A stretch of DNA of 56,478 bases from Flavobacterium sp. Root420 (GTDB lineage: Bacteria; Bacteroidota; Bacteroidia; Flavobacteriales; Flavobacteriaceae): contig NZ_LMEF01000002.1 of assembly GCF_001427905.1 (NCBI RefSeq), positions 1 to 56,478 of the forward strand. The letters are read 5' to 3'. The notes under the pieces were generated by a model. The model saw only the letters and a list, made by a program, of their open reading frames with translations. It was not told the DNA's origin and searched no databases. Of this stretch, positions 17,671 through 26,426 are shown in pieces. The translations under genes and the position numbers were made by a program. Each line of letters starts with the position of its first letter. Positions within the stretch are counted from its first letter, which is position 1.

Positions 17671-18675
17671 TTGATTAAAAAGTCTTTTCTGATTTTCTTT
17701 GTTTTTTTAGTAACCGCCTGCAGTAAAAATGATAAGCCAATTATTGCGTTTTATTATTGGAAAACGATCTTTAAATTATCTGAAACAGAAAAAGAGGTTT
17801 TGAAAGATAATAACGTTGAGAAACTTTATATTCGATATTTTGATATTGGTTTACACCCAGAAACGACAGAACCAATTCCGGTTAGCCCAATACATTTTCA
17901 GGATAACATTACTAAATTTGATATTGTTCCGGTGATTTTTATTCAAAATAAAGTCATGTTAAAGTCAAATATTGATATTAAGAATTTAGCTGAGAAAACG
18001 CTTCATTTAGTAAACGAGATTAATACTAAAAACAATATAGTTTGTAATGAAATTCAAATTGATTGCGACTGGACACTGGCCAGTAAAGAAAATTATTTGA
18101 AGTTTATAGAACATTTTAAGAAGCTTTCTTATAAAAAACTCTCGGCAACAATTCGGTTACATCAGGTTAAATATTTTAAAAGGACTAAAATCCCAAATGT
18201 TGATTCGGGTGTTTTGATGTATTACAACATGGGAACTATTGCTCCGGATTCCATAAATTCTATATACAACCATCAGATAGCAGAAAAATATCTCAAAAGT
18301 TTGAAGAAATATCCTTTGCATCTTGATATTGCATTGCCAATTTATTCCTGGGCAATTCACATCAGGAATCAAAAAGTGATTGGCTTGCGCTCTAAGCTGA
18401 ATGTTGCTCAGCTTAAAAAGGATAGGAATTTTGAACAGATAAATGCCCTGTTTTTTAAAGTAAAAAAGTCTAATTATAAAAATGGATTTTTTTACGAAGA
18501 AGAAGATATGCTGAAGATTGAAGCAATTTCTGCTGAAGATTTAAAAATAATGGGAGAGGAGTTGAGTGAAAATTTGGCAAATACTCCGAAGGAAATTATA
18601 TTTTACGATTTAGACGAATTCAATTTAAAAAATTATGAAAAGAATATTTTTGAACAAGTTGTTTCTTGTTTCTAG
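17671..18675 (+). CDS. Hypothetical lipoprotein, possibly TIM-barrel
   Basis: 334 aa starting at a TTG codon. 'FFVFLVTACSKND' is a good lipobox, supporting this start. Alternating strand/helix segments such as 'IQIDCDWT' and 'LHLDIALPIYSWAI' resemble glycoside-hydrolase-like TIM barrels of unassigned Bacteroidota proteins, but I recognise no catalytic signature. Its 3' end overlaps the next gene by 41 bases in another frame, which indicates a translationally coupled pair. Confidence 0.75.
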   Translation: MIKKSFLIFFVFLVTACSKNDKPIIAFYYWKTIFKLSETEKEVLKDNNVEKLYIRYFDIGLHPETTEPIPVSPIHFQDNITKFDIVPVIFIQNKVMLKSNIDIKNLAEKTLHLVNEINTKNNIVCNEIQIDCDWTLASKENYLKFIEHFKKLSYKKLSATIRLHQVKYFKRTKIPNVDSGVLMYYNMGTIAPDSINSIYNHQIAEKYLKSLKKYPLHLDIALPIYSWAIHIRNQKVIGLRSKLNVAQLKKDRNFEQINALFFKVKKSNYKNGFFYEEEDMLKIEAISAEDLKIMGEELSENLANTPKEIIFYDLDEFNLKNYEKNIFEQVVSCF

Positions 18676-20989
18676 TGTAGCTTTATTTACTGTTTACGGA
18701 ATAATTTATGCTTGCGGAGGTGGAGACGATTGGGACTTTTTTGGCTATAATTCAAATTTTACTCCTGAAACTTTTACAGACAAATCCTATTCGCCACTTT
18801 TTTTGTCGGGAGATGTTTTTTATGGAATTGGATTTGATACCCAGCATAATTCAAGATTTAATGAAGACATAAAATCGGATTGGAAAAATTATTTGAAAAC
18901 AAAAATGGACACGGCAAGTGTCAGTTATTTTTTAATTGGAGATCTTACACCAAGATATTCCGATGAAAGTAAAGCCGGGAAAAACAAAACAGAAATCACA
19001 GATCTTCATGTTTTCTTTAAAACTAAAAAAGCGAACCCAACTTCTTTAAAATGGGGTAAAAAGATTAATTTAAAAGAAGATAAAATTAAAAGTTTTATTG
19101 AGTTTTTGTATTTGGCGCAAAAGATTGAAACCGTTTCTATCAATGAAGATTATTGGAGTTATGATCCTGTCGTGGCTAAAACTTTTGATGATTTGAAAAT
19201 GATTCAGTCCATCGAAAATGTGTATAACACAACATCAGATGCATTTCTGAAAAACAGGTATTGGTTTCTAACAGTCAAAGCTTATTTTTATAGTAGCAAT
19301 AAACCAAAAACAGTTGAATTTTTTAATAAAACAGAAAAATCAGTTTCTAAAAATATTTTGTATTATCGAGCACTTTCTTATGTGGCGGGAATAAAATATC
19401 AACAGAAAAAATATTCGGAATCCAATTATTTATACGCCCAGGTTTTTGATAAATGTCCTGAAATGAGAGTTGTTACGGCCTATAGTTTTCATCCTCAAAA
19501 TGAAGCAGATTGGAACAAATCATTAGCGATGGCAAAAGATATTAAAGAAAAAGCGGCACTTTGGGCGATCCATGGATACTACAAAGATGAGGTGCAAGCC
19601 ATTGATAAAATTTATGCATTAGATCCAAAAAGTGAACATCTGAATTATTTGCTTACGCGAATGGTAAACAAACAAGAACAGAATATCAGTAATTCTTTTG
19701 AAGAAAGTGCAAAAGAAAATGTACCGGCAAAAAAGCTTTCAGTTGCTGAAAATAAAGAAATAAACAAAGGTAAAATCGATAAAAAAGCTTTTGATTTAGT
19801 TTCGAAAATTACCACAGCAGGAAATGTTGAAAAACCTTATTTGTGGAATATTGCTTTGGGATATTTGCAAACACTAAAAGGAGATTATGTCAATGCGGAT
19901 ACTAATTTTGACAAAGCAGAAAAAGTAATGCCTAAAACAGAACTGGCGAAATACCAGCTTAGATTGCTTCGTTTTGTAAATAATATGAGCAAGATTGATA
20001 AGTTAACCGATAAAAATGAACAAACAATTCTGGCTGATTTGAATTGGTTATATCAGGAACTTCCTAAAACATATAAAGGAGGGGAATTTCGTTATCAAAA
20101 TGCTTCTTCATGGAGCAGAAGTTATTTAGCAGCACTTTACAAAGCAAATGGTAATCCGGTTATGACAGAGATATTTGGTGAATCGCGTTATAGCTATTGG
20201 AATGATGGAAATGCATTTTATGATAATGAAAAGAACCTTTTAGCAATGAAATCCTTTTTAAGTAAGAACAATAAAACTGAAATAGAAAAAATTGGTGCCG
20301 GTATTTACAGTTTGAAGTTAAAAGATATCAATAATTTCCAGGCGGTTCAGGCTACTTTTAAAAATAAAATACCTGAAGCAATTGCATTTATTAAAGAAAC
20401 AGATTCGGTTCAATATTATACTTTCTTAGGAAATCCGTTTAACGGGAATATTAAAGATTGTCACGATTGCGAACATGCAGCCTATCAAAAGAAAAAATAT
20501 TCTCAAATAGAGTTTTTAAGTACAATTAAATCTATGCAAGATAAATTGGCTCAAAAAGAAGAGGTTTATACCAATAGTTTGCTGTTAGGAAATGCTTTTT
20601 ATAATATCACCCATTTTGGAAACGGCAGAACTTTTTATGAAATTAGTATTGTAGGTTATGGTTCAAGTCCGTATTCGTTTAGGGATTCAATGAAAAAAAT
20701 GATTACGAATTGTGATCTTCCAAAAATGTATTATCAAAAAGCATTTGAGGCGGCTAGTACAAAAGAGCAAAAAGCAAAATGTATCTATTTATTATCAAAG
20801 TGCGAACGTAACGATTATTACAATAATAAGTATAATAACGTAACCAACTGGTGGAATGTTGAGGATGATAAAATTAATTTTATCGCCTGGAACGGATTCA
20901 AAGCTTTAAAAAAGGATTATTCAGATACAAAATATTATCAGGATATCATTGCGGAATGTGGTTATTTTAAAACGTACATTAATCAATAA
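18635..20989 (+). CDS. Large hypothetical lipoprotein with repeat-like helical region
   Basis: 784 aa. The N-terminus runs to 'YGIIYACGGGDDWD', with a likely lipidated Cys near residue 27. The central part (about 200-480) has helical pairs that look like TPR repeats ('YRALSYVAGIKYQQKKYSES', 'LWNIALGYLQTLKGDYVNAD'). It begins inside the preceding lipoprotein gene, so the two products probably act together at the cell envelope. Function not recognised. Confidence 0.75.
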   Translation: MKRIFLNKLFLVSSVALFTVYGIIYACGGGDDWDFFGYNSNFTPETFTDKSYSPLFLSGDVFYGIGFDTQHNSRFNEDIKSDWKNYLKTKMDTASVSYFLIGDLTPRYSDESKAGKNKTEITDLHVFFKTKKANPTSLKWGKKINLKEDKIKSFIEFLYLAQKIETVSINEDYWSYDPVVAKTFDDLKMIQSIENVYNTTSDAFLKNRYWFLTVKAYFYSSNKPKTVEFFNKTEKSVSKNILYYRALSYVAGIKYQQKKYSESNYLYAQVFDKCPEMRVVTAYSFHPQNEADWNKSLAMAKDIKEKAALWAIHGYYKDEVQAIDKIYALDPKSEHLNYLLTRMVNKQEQNISNSFEESAKENVPAKKLSVAENKEINKGKIDKKAFDLVSKITTAGNVEKPYLWNIALGYLQTLKGDYVNADTNFDKAEKVMPKTELAKYQLRLLRFVNNMSKIDKLTDKNEQTILADLNWLYQELPKTYKGGEFRYQNASSWSRSYLAALYKANGNPVMTEIFGESRYSYWNDGNAFYDNEKNLLAMKSFLSKNNKTEIEKIGAGIYSLKLKDINNFQAVQATFKNKIPEAIAFIKETDSVQYYTFLGNPFNGNIKDCHDCEHAAYQKKKYSQIEFLSTIKSMQDKLAQKEEVYTNSLLLGNAFYNITHFGNGRTFYEISIVGYGSSPYSFRDSMKKMITNCDLPKMYYQKAFEAASTKEQKAKCIYLLSKCERNDYYNNKYNNVTNWWNVEDDKINFIAWNGFKALKKDYSDTKYYQDIIAECGYFKTYINQ

Positions 20990-20999
20990 GCTGTAGTTG

Positions 21000-21007
21000 T
21001 ATCTTTG
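21000..21007 (+). promoter_or_regulatory. Promoter -7 element of mce
   Basis: TATCTTTG matches TAnnTTTG and ends 20 bases before the epimerase start codon. The -33 region is not clear. Confidence 0.45.
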
Positions 21008-21027
21008 TATTTTATATAATTAAAAAG

Positions 21028-21432
21028 ATGGTAAATAAAATTGAACATATAGGGATCGCAGTAAAAAATATGAATGATGCTAATGTATTGTTCGAAAAAT
21101 TACTGGGAGTTCCATCATATAAAGAAGAAGAGGTAGAAAGCGAAGGTGTTTTGACTTCCTTTTTTCAAACAGGGACAAATAAAATTGAGCTTTTAATGGC
21201 AACTAATCCAGAAAGCCCAATTGCTAAGTTTTTGGAAAAAAAAGGAGAAGGAATTCATCACATCGCTTTTGATGTTGAAGATATTTATGCGGAAATAGAA
21301 CGCTTAAAAAACGAAGGTTTTGTGTTGATAAATGAAGTTCCGAAGAAAGGTGCTGACAATAAATTGGTGGTTTTTTTGCATCCAAAAAATACAAACGGGG
21401 TTTTGGTGGAGCTTTGTCAGGAAATAAAGTAA
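21028..21432 (+). CDS. mce: Methylmalonyl-CoA epimerase
   Basis: 134 aa, typical for the family. It begins 'MVNKIEHIGIAVKNMNDA', has a VOC/glyoxalase fold, 'GEGIHHIAFDVEDI' with a metal-binding His, and ends in 'NGVLVELCQEIK' with a metal-binding Glu. It interconverts the (S) and (R) forms of methylmalonyl-CoA between propionyl-CoA carboxylase and mutase. It is followed by the tRNA gene. Confidence 0.95.
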   Translation: MVNKIEHIGIAVKNMNDANVLFEKLLGVPSYKEEEVESEGVLTSFFQTGTNKIELLMATNPESPIAKFLEKKGEGIHHIAFDVEDIYAEIERLKNEGFVLINEVPKKGADNKLVVFLHPKNTNGVLVELCQEIK

Positions 21433-21579
21433 AAAATATCATTTACTAATTAAGAAATAATACATTGAAAATCAATTACGTTTAGAAACAGAGGTGTCGC
21501 AATTTAAAATTAAATAGAAATCATATCTTAAAATATTTGCAGTGAATAAAAAATAGTAGTAATATTGCATCCTCAAACC

Positions 21580-21653
21580 GGTCCTATAGCTCAGCTGGTT
21601 AGAGCACCTGACTCATAATCAGGTGGTCCCTGGTTCGAGCCCAGGTGGGACCA
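21580..21653 (+). tRNA. tRNA with CAT anticodon, probably tRNA-Ile2 (lysidine type)
   Basis: A complete cloverleaf of 74 bases: acceptor GGTCCTA/TGGGACC, anticodon stem CCTGA/TCAGG with loop CTCATAA, T-arm CCTGG-TTCGAGC-CCAGG, discriminator A. CCA is not encoded (ACG follows). It is not an initiator (acceptor does not start CGCGGGG). C4-G69 and C5-G68 match the TilS-recognised tRNA-Ile2 of E. coli better than elongator tRNA-Met, so the anticodon is probably modified to lysidine and reads AUA. Confidence 0.93.
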
Positions 21654-21660
21654 CGTAGTA

Positions 21661-21698
21661 AAAAAGCTTCATAAAATTTTTATGAAGCTTTTTTTTGT
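21661..21698 (+). terminator. Terminator after the tRNA
   Basis: An AAAAAGCTTCATAAAA arm pairs with TTTTATGAAGCTTTTTT and runs into T8, an ideal intrinsic terminator just after the tRNA 3' end. Confidence 0.85.
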
Positions 21699-21835
21699 GA
21701 TTAAGGTTGTAATTTTGGTAAAAACTTCTACATTTGCTAATGAATTTCGATGGAAGCTTTGTTTTTGTAGGAAATTCAAATAAAAGACCCCAAGTCTAAT
21801 TTAAATACTGTGCTTGTTTTTAGCATGCTAAACTT

Positions 21836-22051
21836 ATGAAAGTAATAAAGACAGTTTTTTTTACGTTTTTTTTGATATTAATTAACGTATGTAGTGCTTT
21901 TGCTGAAGACCTACCTGATCCATTGGATCCAGGACCGGTTGAGCCTCCTGGAGGACCTATTGATAGTAATCTTTTGGTTTTAATAATAGCTGCCTTACTA
22001 TTAGGGATGGTTGTTATATATAAGAATAAAATAAAAAGAGCTTCAGTGTAA
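21836..22051 (+). CDS. Small exported protein with PID-CTERM-like sorting tail
   Basis: 71 aa. Signal peptide (about 1-24, ending 'CSAFAED'), a very short proline-rich segment 'DLPDPLDPGPVEPPGGPID', one transmembrane helix 'LLVLIIAALLLGMVVIY', and a basic tail 'KNKIKRASV'. A Pro-Ile-Asp motif, then a helix, then basic residues is the layout of exosortase-type sorting signals, and I recall a PID-CTERM class in Flavobacteriia. The mature protein would be almost nothing but the signal. Its stop codon lies within the terminator hairpin. Confidence 0.75.
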   Translation: MKVIKTVFFTFFLILINVCSAFAEDLPDPLDPGPVEPPGGPIDSNLLVLIIAALLLGMVVIYKNKIKRASV

Positions 22052-22069
22052 ACTGAAGCTCTTTTTTTA
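22034..22069. terminator. Terminator hairpin overlapping the small-protein stop codon
   Basis: AAAGAGCTTCAGT pairs with ACTGAAGCTCTTT and is followed by T7. The TAA stop of the small protein is in the loop. It also stands 17 bases past the end of the convergent ribE gene, so it may work in both directions. Confidence 0.8.
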
Positions 22070-22085
22070 TGAAATCAATTCTGTT

Positions 22086-22676
22086 CTATTTGTTGATAGA
22101 ATAAAGTCTTGAAATATATTTTCCAACAACATCAAATTCTAAATTTGTTTTCGTACCAACTTTAAAGTTTTTGAAATTAGTATTTTCAAAAGTATAAGGT
22201 ATGATGGATACACTGAATTCATTCTCTTTAGAATTTACAACTGTCAGGCTAACGCCGTTTACAGTAATAGAACCTTTTTCAATGGTAATGTTGCTGAGGT
22301 TTTTGTCGTATTCAAAAGTGTAATTCCAGCTTCCGTTTGCTTCCTCAATTTTAATACAGGTTCCGGTTTGGTCTACGTGGCCTTGTACAATATGTCCGTC
22401 AAGGCGGTCTCCAAGCTTCATTCCTCTTTCCAGATTTATGATATCGCCTGTTTTCCAGTCTCCAATATTTGTTTTTAAAATAGTTTCGTCAATAGCCGTA
22501 ACGGTATAATATGAATCTTTTATGGCTACGACTGTCAGGCAGATTCCGTTGTGAGAAACGCTTTGATCAATCTTTAATTCATTTGTAATGGAGGAGTCGA
22601 CTGTGATGTGAAGATTATTTTGGTCTTTTTGTATTTCGTGAATCCTTCCAAGGGTTTCTATAATTCCTGTAAACAT
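22086..22676 (-). CDS. ribE: Riboflavin synthase, alpha chain
   Basis: 196 aa, normal length. Starts 'MFTGIIETLGRI' and shows two lumazine-binding repeats, each with its 'SHNGICLTV' or 'TVNGVSLTV' segment. It dismutates two molecules of 6,7-dimethyl-8-ribityllumazine to riboflavin in the cytoplasm. It is divergent from pdxA with a 57-base shared promoter region, which is too short for an FMN riboswitch. Confidence 0.96.
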   Translation of the reverse strand: MFTGIIETLGRIHEIQKDQNNLHITVDSSITNELKIDQSVSHNGICLTVVAIKDSYYTVTAIDETILKTNIGDWKTGDIINLERGMKLGDRLDGHIVQGHVDQTGTCIKIEEANGSWNYTFEYDKNLSNITIEKGSITVNGVSLTVVNSKENEFSVSIIPYTFENTNFKNFKVGTKTNLEFDVVGKYISRLYSINK

Positions 22677-22692
22677 TGTTGTTTTATTTTAC

Positions 22693-22713
22693 TAAATTTG
22701 CACATCAAAATTA
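22693..22713. promoter_or_regulatory. Divergent ribE/pdxA promoters
   Basis: TAAATTTG (22693-22700, plus) faces pdxA and TAATTTTG (22706-22713, minus) faces ribE. Both fit TAnnTTTG; the two elements almost touch, so the -33 region of each lies over the other's transcript start. Confidence 0.5.
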
Positions 22714-22733
22714 GTAATAAATAATCTGAGCTC

Positions 22734-23783
22734 ATGAATAAAAAAGCAGAAAATATAATTGTTGGAATTTCAGTTGGAGATTTAAACGGTATTGGAAGCG
22801 AAGTTATACTTAAAACGTTCGAAGATTCTCGCATGTTAGAAATGTGCACGCCGGTTATTTTTGCAAATGCCAAAATACTTTCATTTGTTAAAAAAAGTAT
22901 CACTTCAACAATTCAGTTTCATGGTGTAGATAAATTAGATCAGGTTTTGCCTGGAAAAGTTAATGTCTTAAATCTATGGAAGGAAGGGGTTGATATTAAT
23001 TTAGGAACAAATGACGAGAAAATTGGGGAATATGCAATAAAGTCTTTTGTTGCAGCAACTAAAGCCTTGAAGGAAGATGAAATCGATGTTTTAGTTACGG
23101 CTCCTATCAATAAATACAATATCCAGTCGGAAGAATTTAAATTTCCGGGACATACAGATTATTTAGATCAGGAATTAGAAGGTAATGCCTTGATGATGAT
23201 GGTTCAGGATAATTTGAGAGTGGGTTTGCTTACAGATCATGTGCCGTTAAATGAAGTTTCGTCTCATTTGACAGAAGAATTAATTACAAGAAAAATCGAA
23301 ACAGTTAGAAAATCTTTGATTCAGGATTTTAGTATTGTAAAACCGAAAATTGCTGTTTTGGGATTAAATCCACATGCAGGTGATGGAGGAGTTATAGGAA
23401 AAGAAGATGATTTAGTTTTGAAACCAGCTTTAAAGAAAATATTTGAAGCAGGAACGATGGTTTTTGGTCCTTTTCCTGCTGATGGCTTTTTTGGAAGCGG
23501 TCAATATGAAAAATATGATGCTATTGTAGCAACATATCATGATCAGGGATTGATTCCATTTAAAACATTGTCTTTTGGAAAAGGAGTGAATTATACAGCA
23601 GGTTTAAATAAAGTAAGAACATCGCCAGATCATGGTACAGCGTACGATATTGCTGGAAAAGACATGGCAGATTTCAATTCATTCAAGGAGGCAGTTTATC
23701 TCGCGATTGACATTTATCGTTCGCGTAATCAGTATGAGGAGATTAGCCAAAAACCTCTTAAAATAAAAGAAAAACAGTTATAA
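22734..23783 (+). CDS. pdxA: 4-hydroxythreonine-4-phosphate dehydrogenase
   Basis: 349 aa, typical. Begins after 'MNKKAENIIVGISVGDLNGIGSEV' and contains the PdxA metal-site segments 'PGHTDYLDQEL', 'NPHAGDGGVIGKED' and 'YHDQGLIPFK', plus 'RTSPDHGTAYDIAG'. It oxidises and decarboxylates 4-phosphohydroxy-L-threonine in pyridoxal phosphate synthesis. A separate promoter follows before the DUF177 gene. Confidence 0.96.
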   Translation: MNKKAENIIVGISVGDLNGIGSEVILKTFEDSRMLEMCTPVIFANAKILSFVKKSITSTIQFHGVDKLDQVLPGKVNVLNLWKEGVDINLGTNDEKIGEYAIKSFVAATKALKEDEIDVLVTAPINKYNIQSEEFKFPGHTDYLDQELEGNALMMMVQDNLRVGLLTDHVPLNEVSSHLTEELITRKIETVRKSLIQDFSIVKPKIAVLGLNPHAGDGGVIGKEDDLVLKPALKKIFEAGTMVFGPFPADGFFGSGQYEKYDAIVATYHDQGLIPFKTLSFGKGVNYTAGLNKVRTSPDHGTAYDIAGKDMADFNSFKEAVYLAIDIYRSRNQYEEISQKPLKIKEKQL

Positions 23784-23826
23784 ACAAAAAAAGGTGAATA
23801 AGATTATTAGTTTTATAATAATTTTA

Positions 23827-23834
23827 TATCTTTG
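23827..23834 (+). promoter_or_regulatory. Promoter of the DUF177-rpmF unit
   Basis: TATCTTTG, a perfect TAnnTTTG element, precedes the DUF177 start by 55 bases. A TTAG lies 16 bases upstream as a weak -33 element. Confidence 0.6.
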
Positions 23835-23889
23835 CACCCCAATTCAGATATCTGAGTTTTAGATACGAATTGGTCAAATTGATGTTAAG

Positions 23890-24441
23890 ATGAGCAAATC
23901 AAAAGAATTTTTAATTCCTTTTATGGGGTTGAAGCTGGGAAAACACCATTTTGAGTATCAAATAAGTAACGCGTTCTTTGAGAACTTTGATTACGACGAA
24001 TTTCAAAGTTCAGATATCAAAGTGAGTTTAGTTTTAGATAAGAAAAGCAACATGTTAGAGTTGGAATTCAAACATAAAGGAACTGTAAATGTGCCTTGTG
24101 ATCTAACAGGCGAAGATTTTGATCTTCCTATAAAAGGGAAAATGAAATTAATTGTTCGTTTTGGAGATGAATTCAATAATGACAATGAAGAGTTGTTGAT
24201 CTTGCCACACGGAGAGCATGAATTAGATGTTGCACAATACATTTATGAAATGATTGCTCTTTCGGTACCACTAAAACGAGTTCATCCGGGAGTTAAAGAT
24301 GGAAGTTTACAAACTGAAGCCTTAAAAAAACTAAATGAACTGACTGTAAAAGAAGTCAAAGAAGAAAAAGAAGAGAGTAAAAAAGAAGAAGATATTGACC
24401 CGCGCTGGGACAAATTAAAGCAACTATTAACGGATAAATAA
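23890..24441 (+). CDS. DUF177/YceD family protein
   Basis: 183 aa. Contains the DUF177 core: 'VNVPCDLTGEDFDLPIKGKM' (a Bacteroidota form with only one of the usual cysteines here) and 'HGEHELDVAQYIYEMIALSVPLKRVHPG'. The acidic 'KEEKEESKKEEDIDPRWDKLKQLL' tail is typical. YceD proteins are linked to rRNA/ribosome maturation and are almost always just upstream of rpmF, as here (9-base gap). Confidence 0.92.
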   Translation: MSKSKEFLIPFMGLKLGKHHFEYQISNAFFENFDYDEFQSSDIKVSLVLDKKSNMLELEFKHKGTVNVPCDLTGEDFDLPIKGKMKLIVRFGDEFNNDNEELLILPHGEHELDVAQYIYEMIALSVPLKRVHPGVKDGSLQTEALKKLNELTVKEVKEEKEESKKEEDIDPRWDKLKQLLTDK

Positions 24442-24450
24442 TATAGTAAA

Positions 24451-24645
24451 ATGGCACATCCTAAGAGAAAAATCTCGAAAACAAGAAGAGATAAGAGAAG
24501 AACACATTATAAAGCTACTGTAGCTCAAATCGCTACATGTCCTATTACTGGAGAAGCACATTTATACCACAGAGCTTACTGGCATGAAGGTAAAATGTAT
24601 TACAGAGGGCAAGTTGTTATCGATAAATCTGTAGCGGTTGCTTAA
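24451..24645 (+). CDS. rpmF: 50S ribosomal protein L32
   Basis: 64 aa, begins '[19 protein letters not shown]' and contains '[18 protein letters not shown]', the Bacteroidota L32 form. It is part of the large ribosomal subunit. It is coupled to DUF177 and followed by a strong terminator. Confidence 0.97.
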   Translation: MAHPKRKISKTRRDKRRTHYKATVAQIATCPITGEAHLYHRAYWHEGKMYYRGQVVIDKSVAVA

Positions 24646-24667
24646 TACGTTTTTGTAAATTATACTA

Positions 24668-24699
24668 GAACTCTCACATAGTGAGAGTTTTTTTTGTTG
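24668..24699 (+). terminator. Terminator after rpmF
   Basis: AACTCTCAC pairs with GTGAGAGTT around ATA, followed by T8. It separates rpmF from fabH. Confidence 0.85.
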
Positions 24700-24818
24700 G
24701 TTATAATTTTCTTTTTTTAAGAAATTATCTACAAATTAATTTCGTTTTTTTTTGTAATTTTCAAGTCTTTTAAAAATTTTTCAAATATCCTGTATCTGAA
24801 AAGAAATAATAAAATATA

Positions 24819-25817
24819 ATGAATACAATCACAGCCGCAATTACCGCTGTTGGAGCCTATGTTCCTGACTACATACTTTCAAATAAAGTATTGGAAACAA
24901 TGGTCGATACTAATGACGAATGGATCACTACTCGTACCGGAATTAAAGAACGAAGAATTCTTAAAGATGCTCACAAAGGAACATCGTTTCTTGCCATAAA
25001 AGCAGCACAAGATTTAATAGCAAAAGCTAATATTGATCCCTTAGAGATTGATATGGTAATAATGGCAACAGCTACTGCCGATATGCCGGTAGCCTCTACA
25101 GGAGTTTATGTTGCAACAGAAATTGGAGCTACTAATGCATTTGCATATGATTTGCAGGCAGCGTGTTCAAGTTTCTTATACGGAATGTCTACTGCTGCAG
25201 CTTATATACAGTCAGGACGTTACAAAAAAGTTTTATTAATTGGTGCCGATAAAATGTCATCAATTGTAGATTATACAGACAGATCTACTTGTATTATTTT
25301 TGGAGATGGAGCAGGTGCTGTTCTATTCGAACCAAATTATGAAGGCTTAGGTTTACAAGATGAGTACTTACGAAGCGATGGTGTAGGGCGCGATTTTCTT
25401 AAAATTTCTGCCGGAGGTTCTCTAATCCCAACTACAGAAGAGACCGTTAAAAACAGACAACACAATATTATTCAGGACGGGAAAACCGTTTTTAAATATG
25501 CTGTAACTAATATGGCTGACGCTAGCGAATTGATCGTTAAAAGAAACAATTTGACTAATGAAGATGTTGACTGGTTAGTGCCACATCAGGCAAACAAACG
25601 TATTATTGATGCTACTGCAAGCAGAATGAATCTTGAAGATTCAAAAGTATTAATGAATATTGAAAAATATGGTAATACAACTTCAGCAACTTTGCCATTA
25701 GTACTAAGTGATTTTGAACACAAATTCAAAAAAGGAGATAATATTATTTTAGCCGCTTTTGGTGGTGGATTCACTTGGGGATCTATTTACCTTAAATGGG
25801 CTTACGATACAAAATAA
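24819..25817 (+). CDS. fabH: Beta-ketoacyl-ACP synthase III
   Basis: 332 aa, normal. Catalytic triad Cys116 in 'LQAACSSFL', His in 'VPHQANKRI' and Asn in 'YGNTTSAT'; the C-terminus has 'AFGGGFTWGSIYLKW'. It condenses an acyl-CoA starter with malonyl-ACP to start fatty-acid synthesis. It lies 23 bases before accB and forms the usual Bacteroidota fabH-accB-accC set. Confidence 0.96.
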   Translation: MNTITAAITAVGAYVPDYILSNKVLETMVDTNDEWITTRTGIKERRILKDAHKGTSFLAIKAAQDLIAKANIDPLEIDMVIMATATADMPVASTGVYVATEIGATNAFAYDLQAACSSFLYGMSTAAAYIQSGRYKKVLLIGADKMSSIVDYTDRSTCIIFGDGAGAVLFEPNYEGLGLQDEYLRSDGVGRDFLKISAGGSLIPTTEETVKNRQHNIIQDGKTVFKYAVTNMADASELIVKRNNLTNEDVDWLVPHQANKRIIDATASRMNLEDSKVLMNIEKYGNTTSATLPLVLSDFEHKFKKGDNIILAAFGGGFTWGSIYLKWAYDTK

Positions 25818-25840
25818 ATTAAAACTAAAAACGAATCATT

Positions 25841-26329
25841 ATGGATTTAAAAGAAATTCAAAACCTAATCAAATTTGTAGCAAATTCGGGAGTTGCAGAA
25901 GTAAAGTTGGAAATGGACGATGTGAAAATCACGATCAGAACAACTTTAGAAGGAAACGTAACTGAAACTACTTATGTACAACAATTACCAGCTCAGCAAG
26001 CATTATCGCAAGCTGTTGCTCCTCAGCAAACCGCTCCGGCTGTTGTTAATGTAACTAGTGAAGCGTCTGTTCCGGCTGAAGATTCGAAATTTATCACTAT
26101 TAAATCTCCAATCATTGGTACATTCTATAGAAAACCGTCTCCAGACAAACCAGTTTTCACTGAAGTTGGAAGTGTTATCTCAAAAGGTGATGTTCTTTGT
26201 GTAATTGAAGCAATGAAATTATTCAACGAAATCGAATCAGAAGTTTCAGGTAAAATTGTAAAAATTCTTGTTGACGATATGTCTCCTGTAGAATTTGATC
26301 AACCTTTATTCTTAGTAGATCCATCTTAA
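25841..26329 (+). CDS. accB: Biotin carboxyl carrier protein of acetyl-CoA carboxylase
   Basis: 162 aa. N-terminal '[20 protein letters not shown]' segment, an Ala/Pro/Gln-rich linker (about 48-80) and a C-terminal biotinyl domain with the lipoyl-like hairpin and biotin-accepting Lys126 in 'IEAMKLFNE'. It carries carboxybiotin between AccC and the transferase. Downstream comes a simple repeat, then accC. Confidence 0.97.
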   Translation: MDLKEIQNLIKFVANSGVAEVKLEMDDVKITIRTTLEGNVTETTYVQQLPAQQALSQAVAPQQTAPAVVNVTSEASVPAEDSKFITIKSPIIGTFYRKPSPDKPVFTEVGSVISKGDVLCVIEAMKLFNEIESEVSGKIVKILVDDMSPVEFDQPLFLVDPS

Positions 26330-26382
26330 TTTTAGATCGTTAGATTTTAGATTTTAGACTTTTTCGAGAGTACTTAAAATCT

Positions 26383-26414
26383 AATTATCCAATTATCTAA
26401 TTATCTAATTATCT
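26383..26414. repeat. 8-bp tandem repeat between accB and accC
   Basis: Four units of AATTATCT (the first ends in C) stand in the 97-base accB-accC gap, preceded by a degenerate 'agattttagatttta' stretch. It is A/T-rich and ends 12 bases before the accC start, so slippage could alter the accC leader. Confidence 0.75.
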
Positions 26415-26426
26415 AATTTTAAAAAG

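Noticed and set aside
22677..22733. FMN riboswitch upstream of ribE
   Set aside because: The shared region is only 57 bases and holds two divergent promoters; there is no room for the aptamer.
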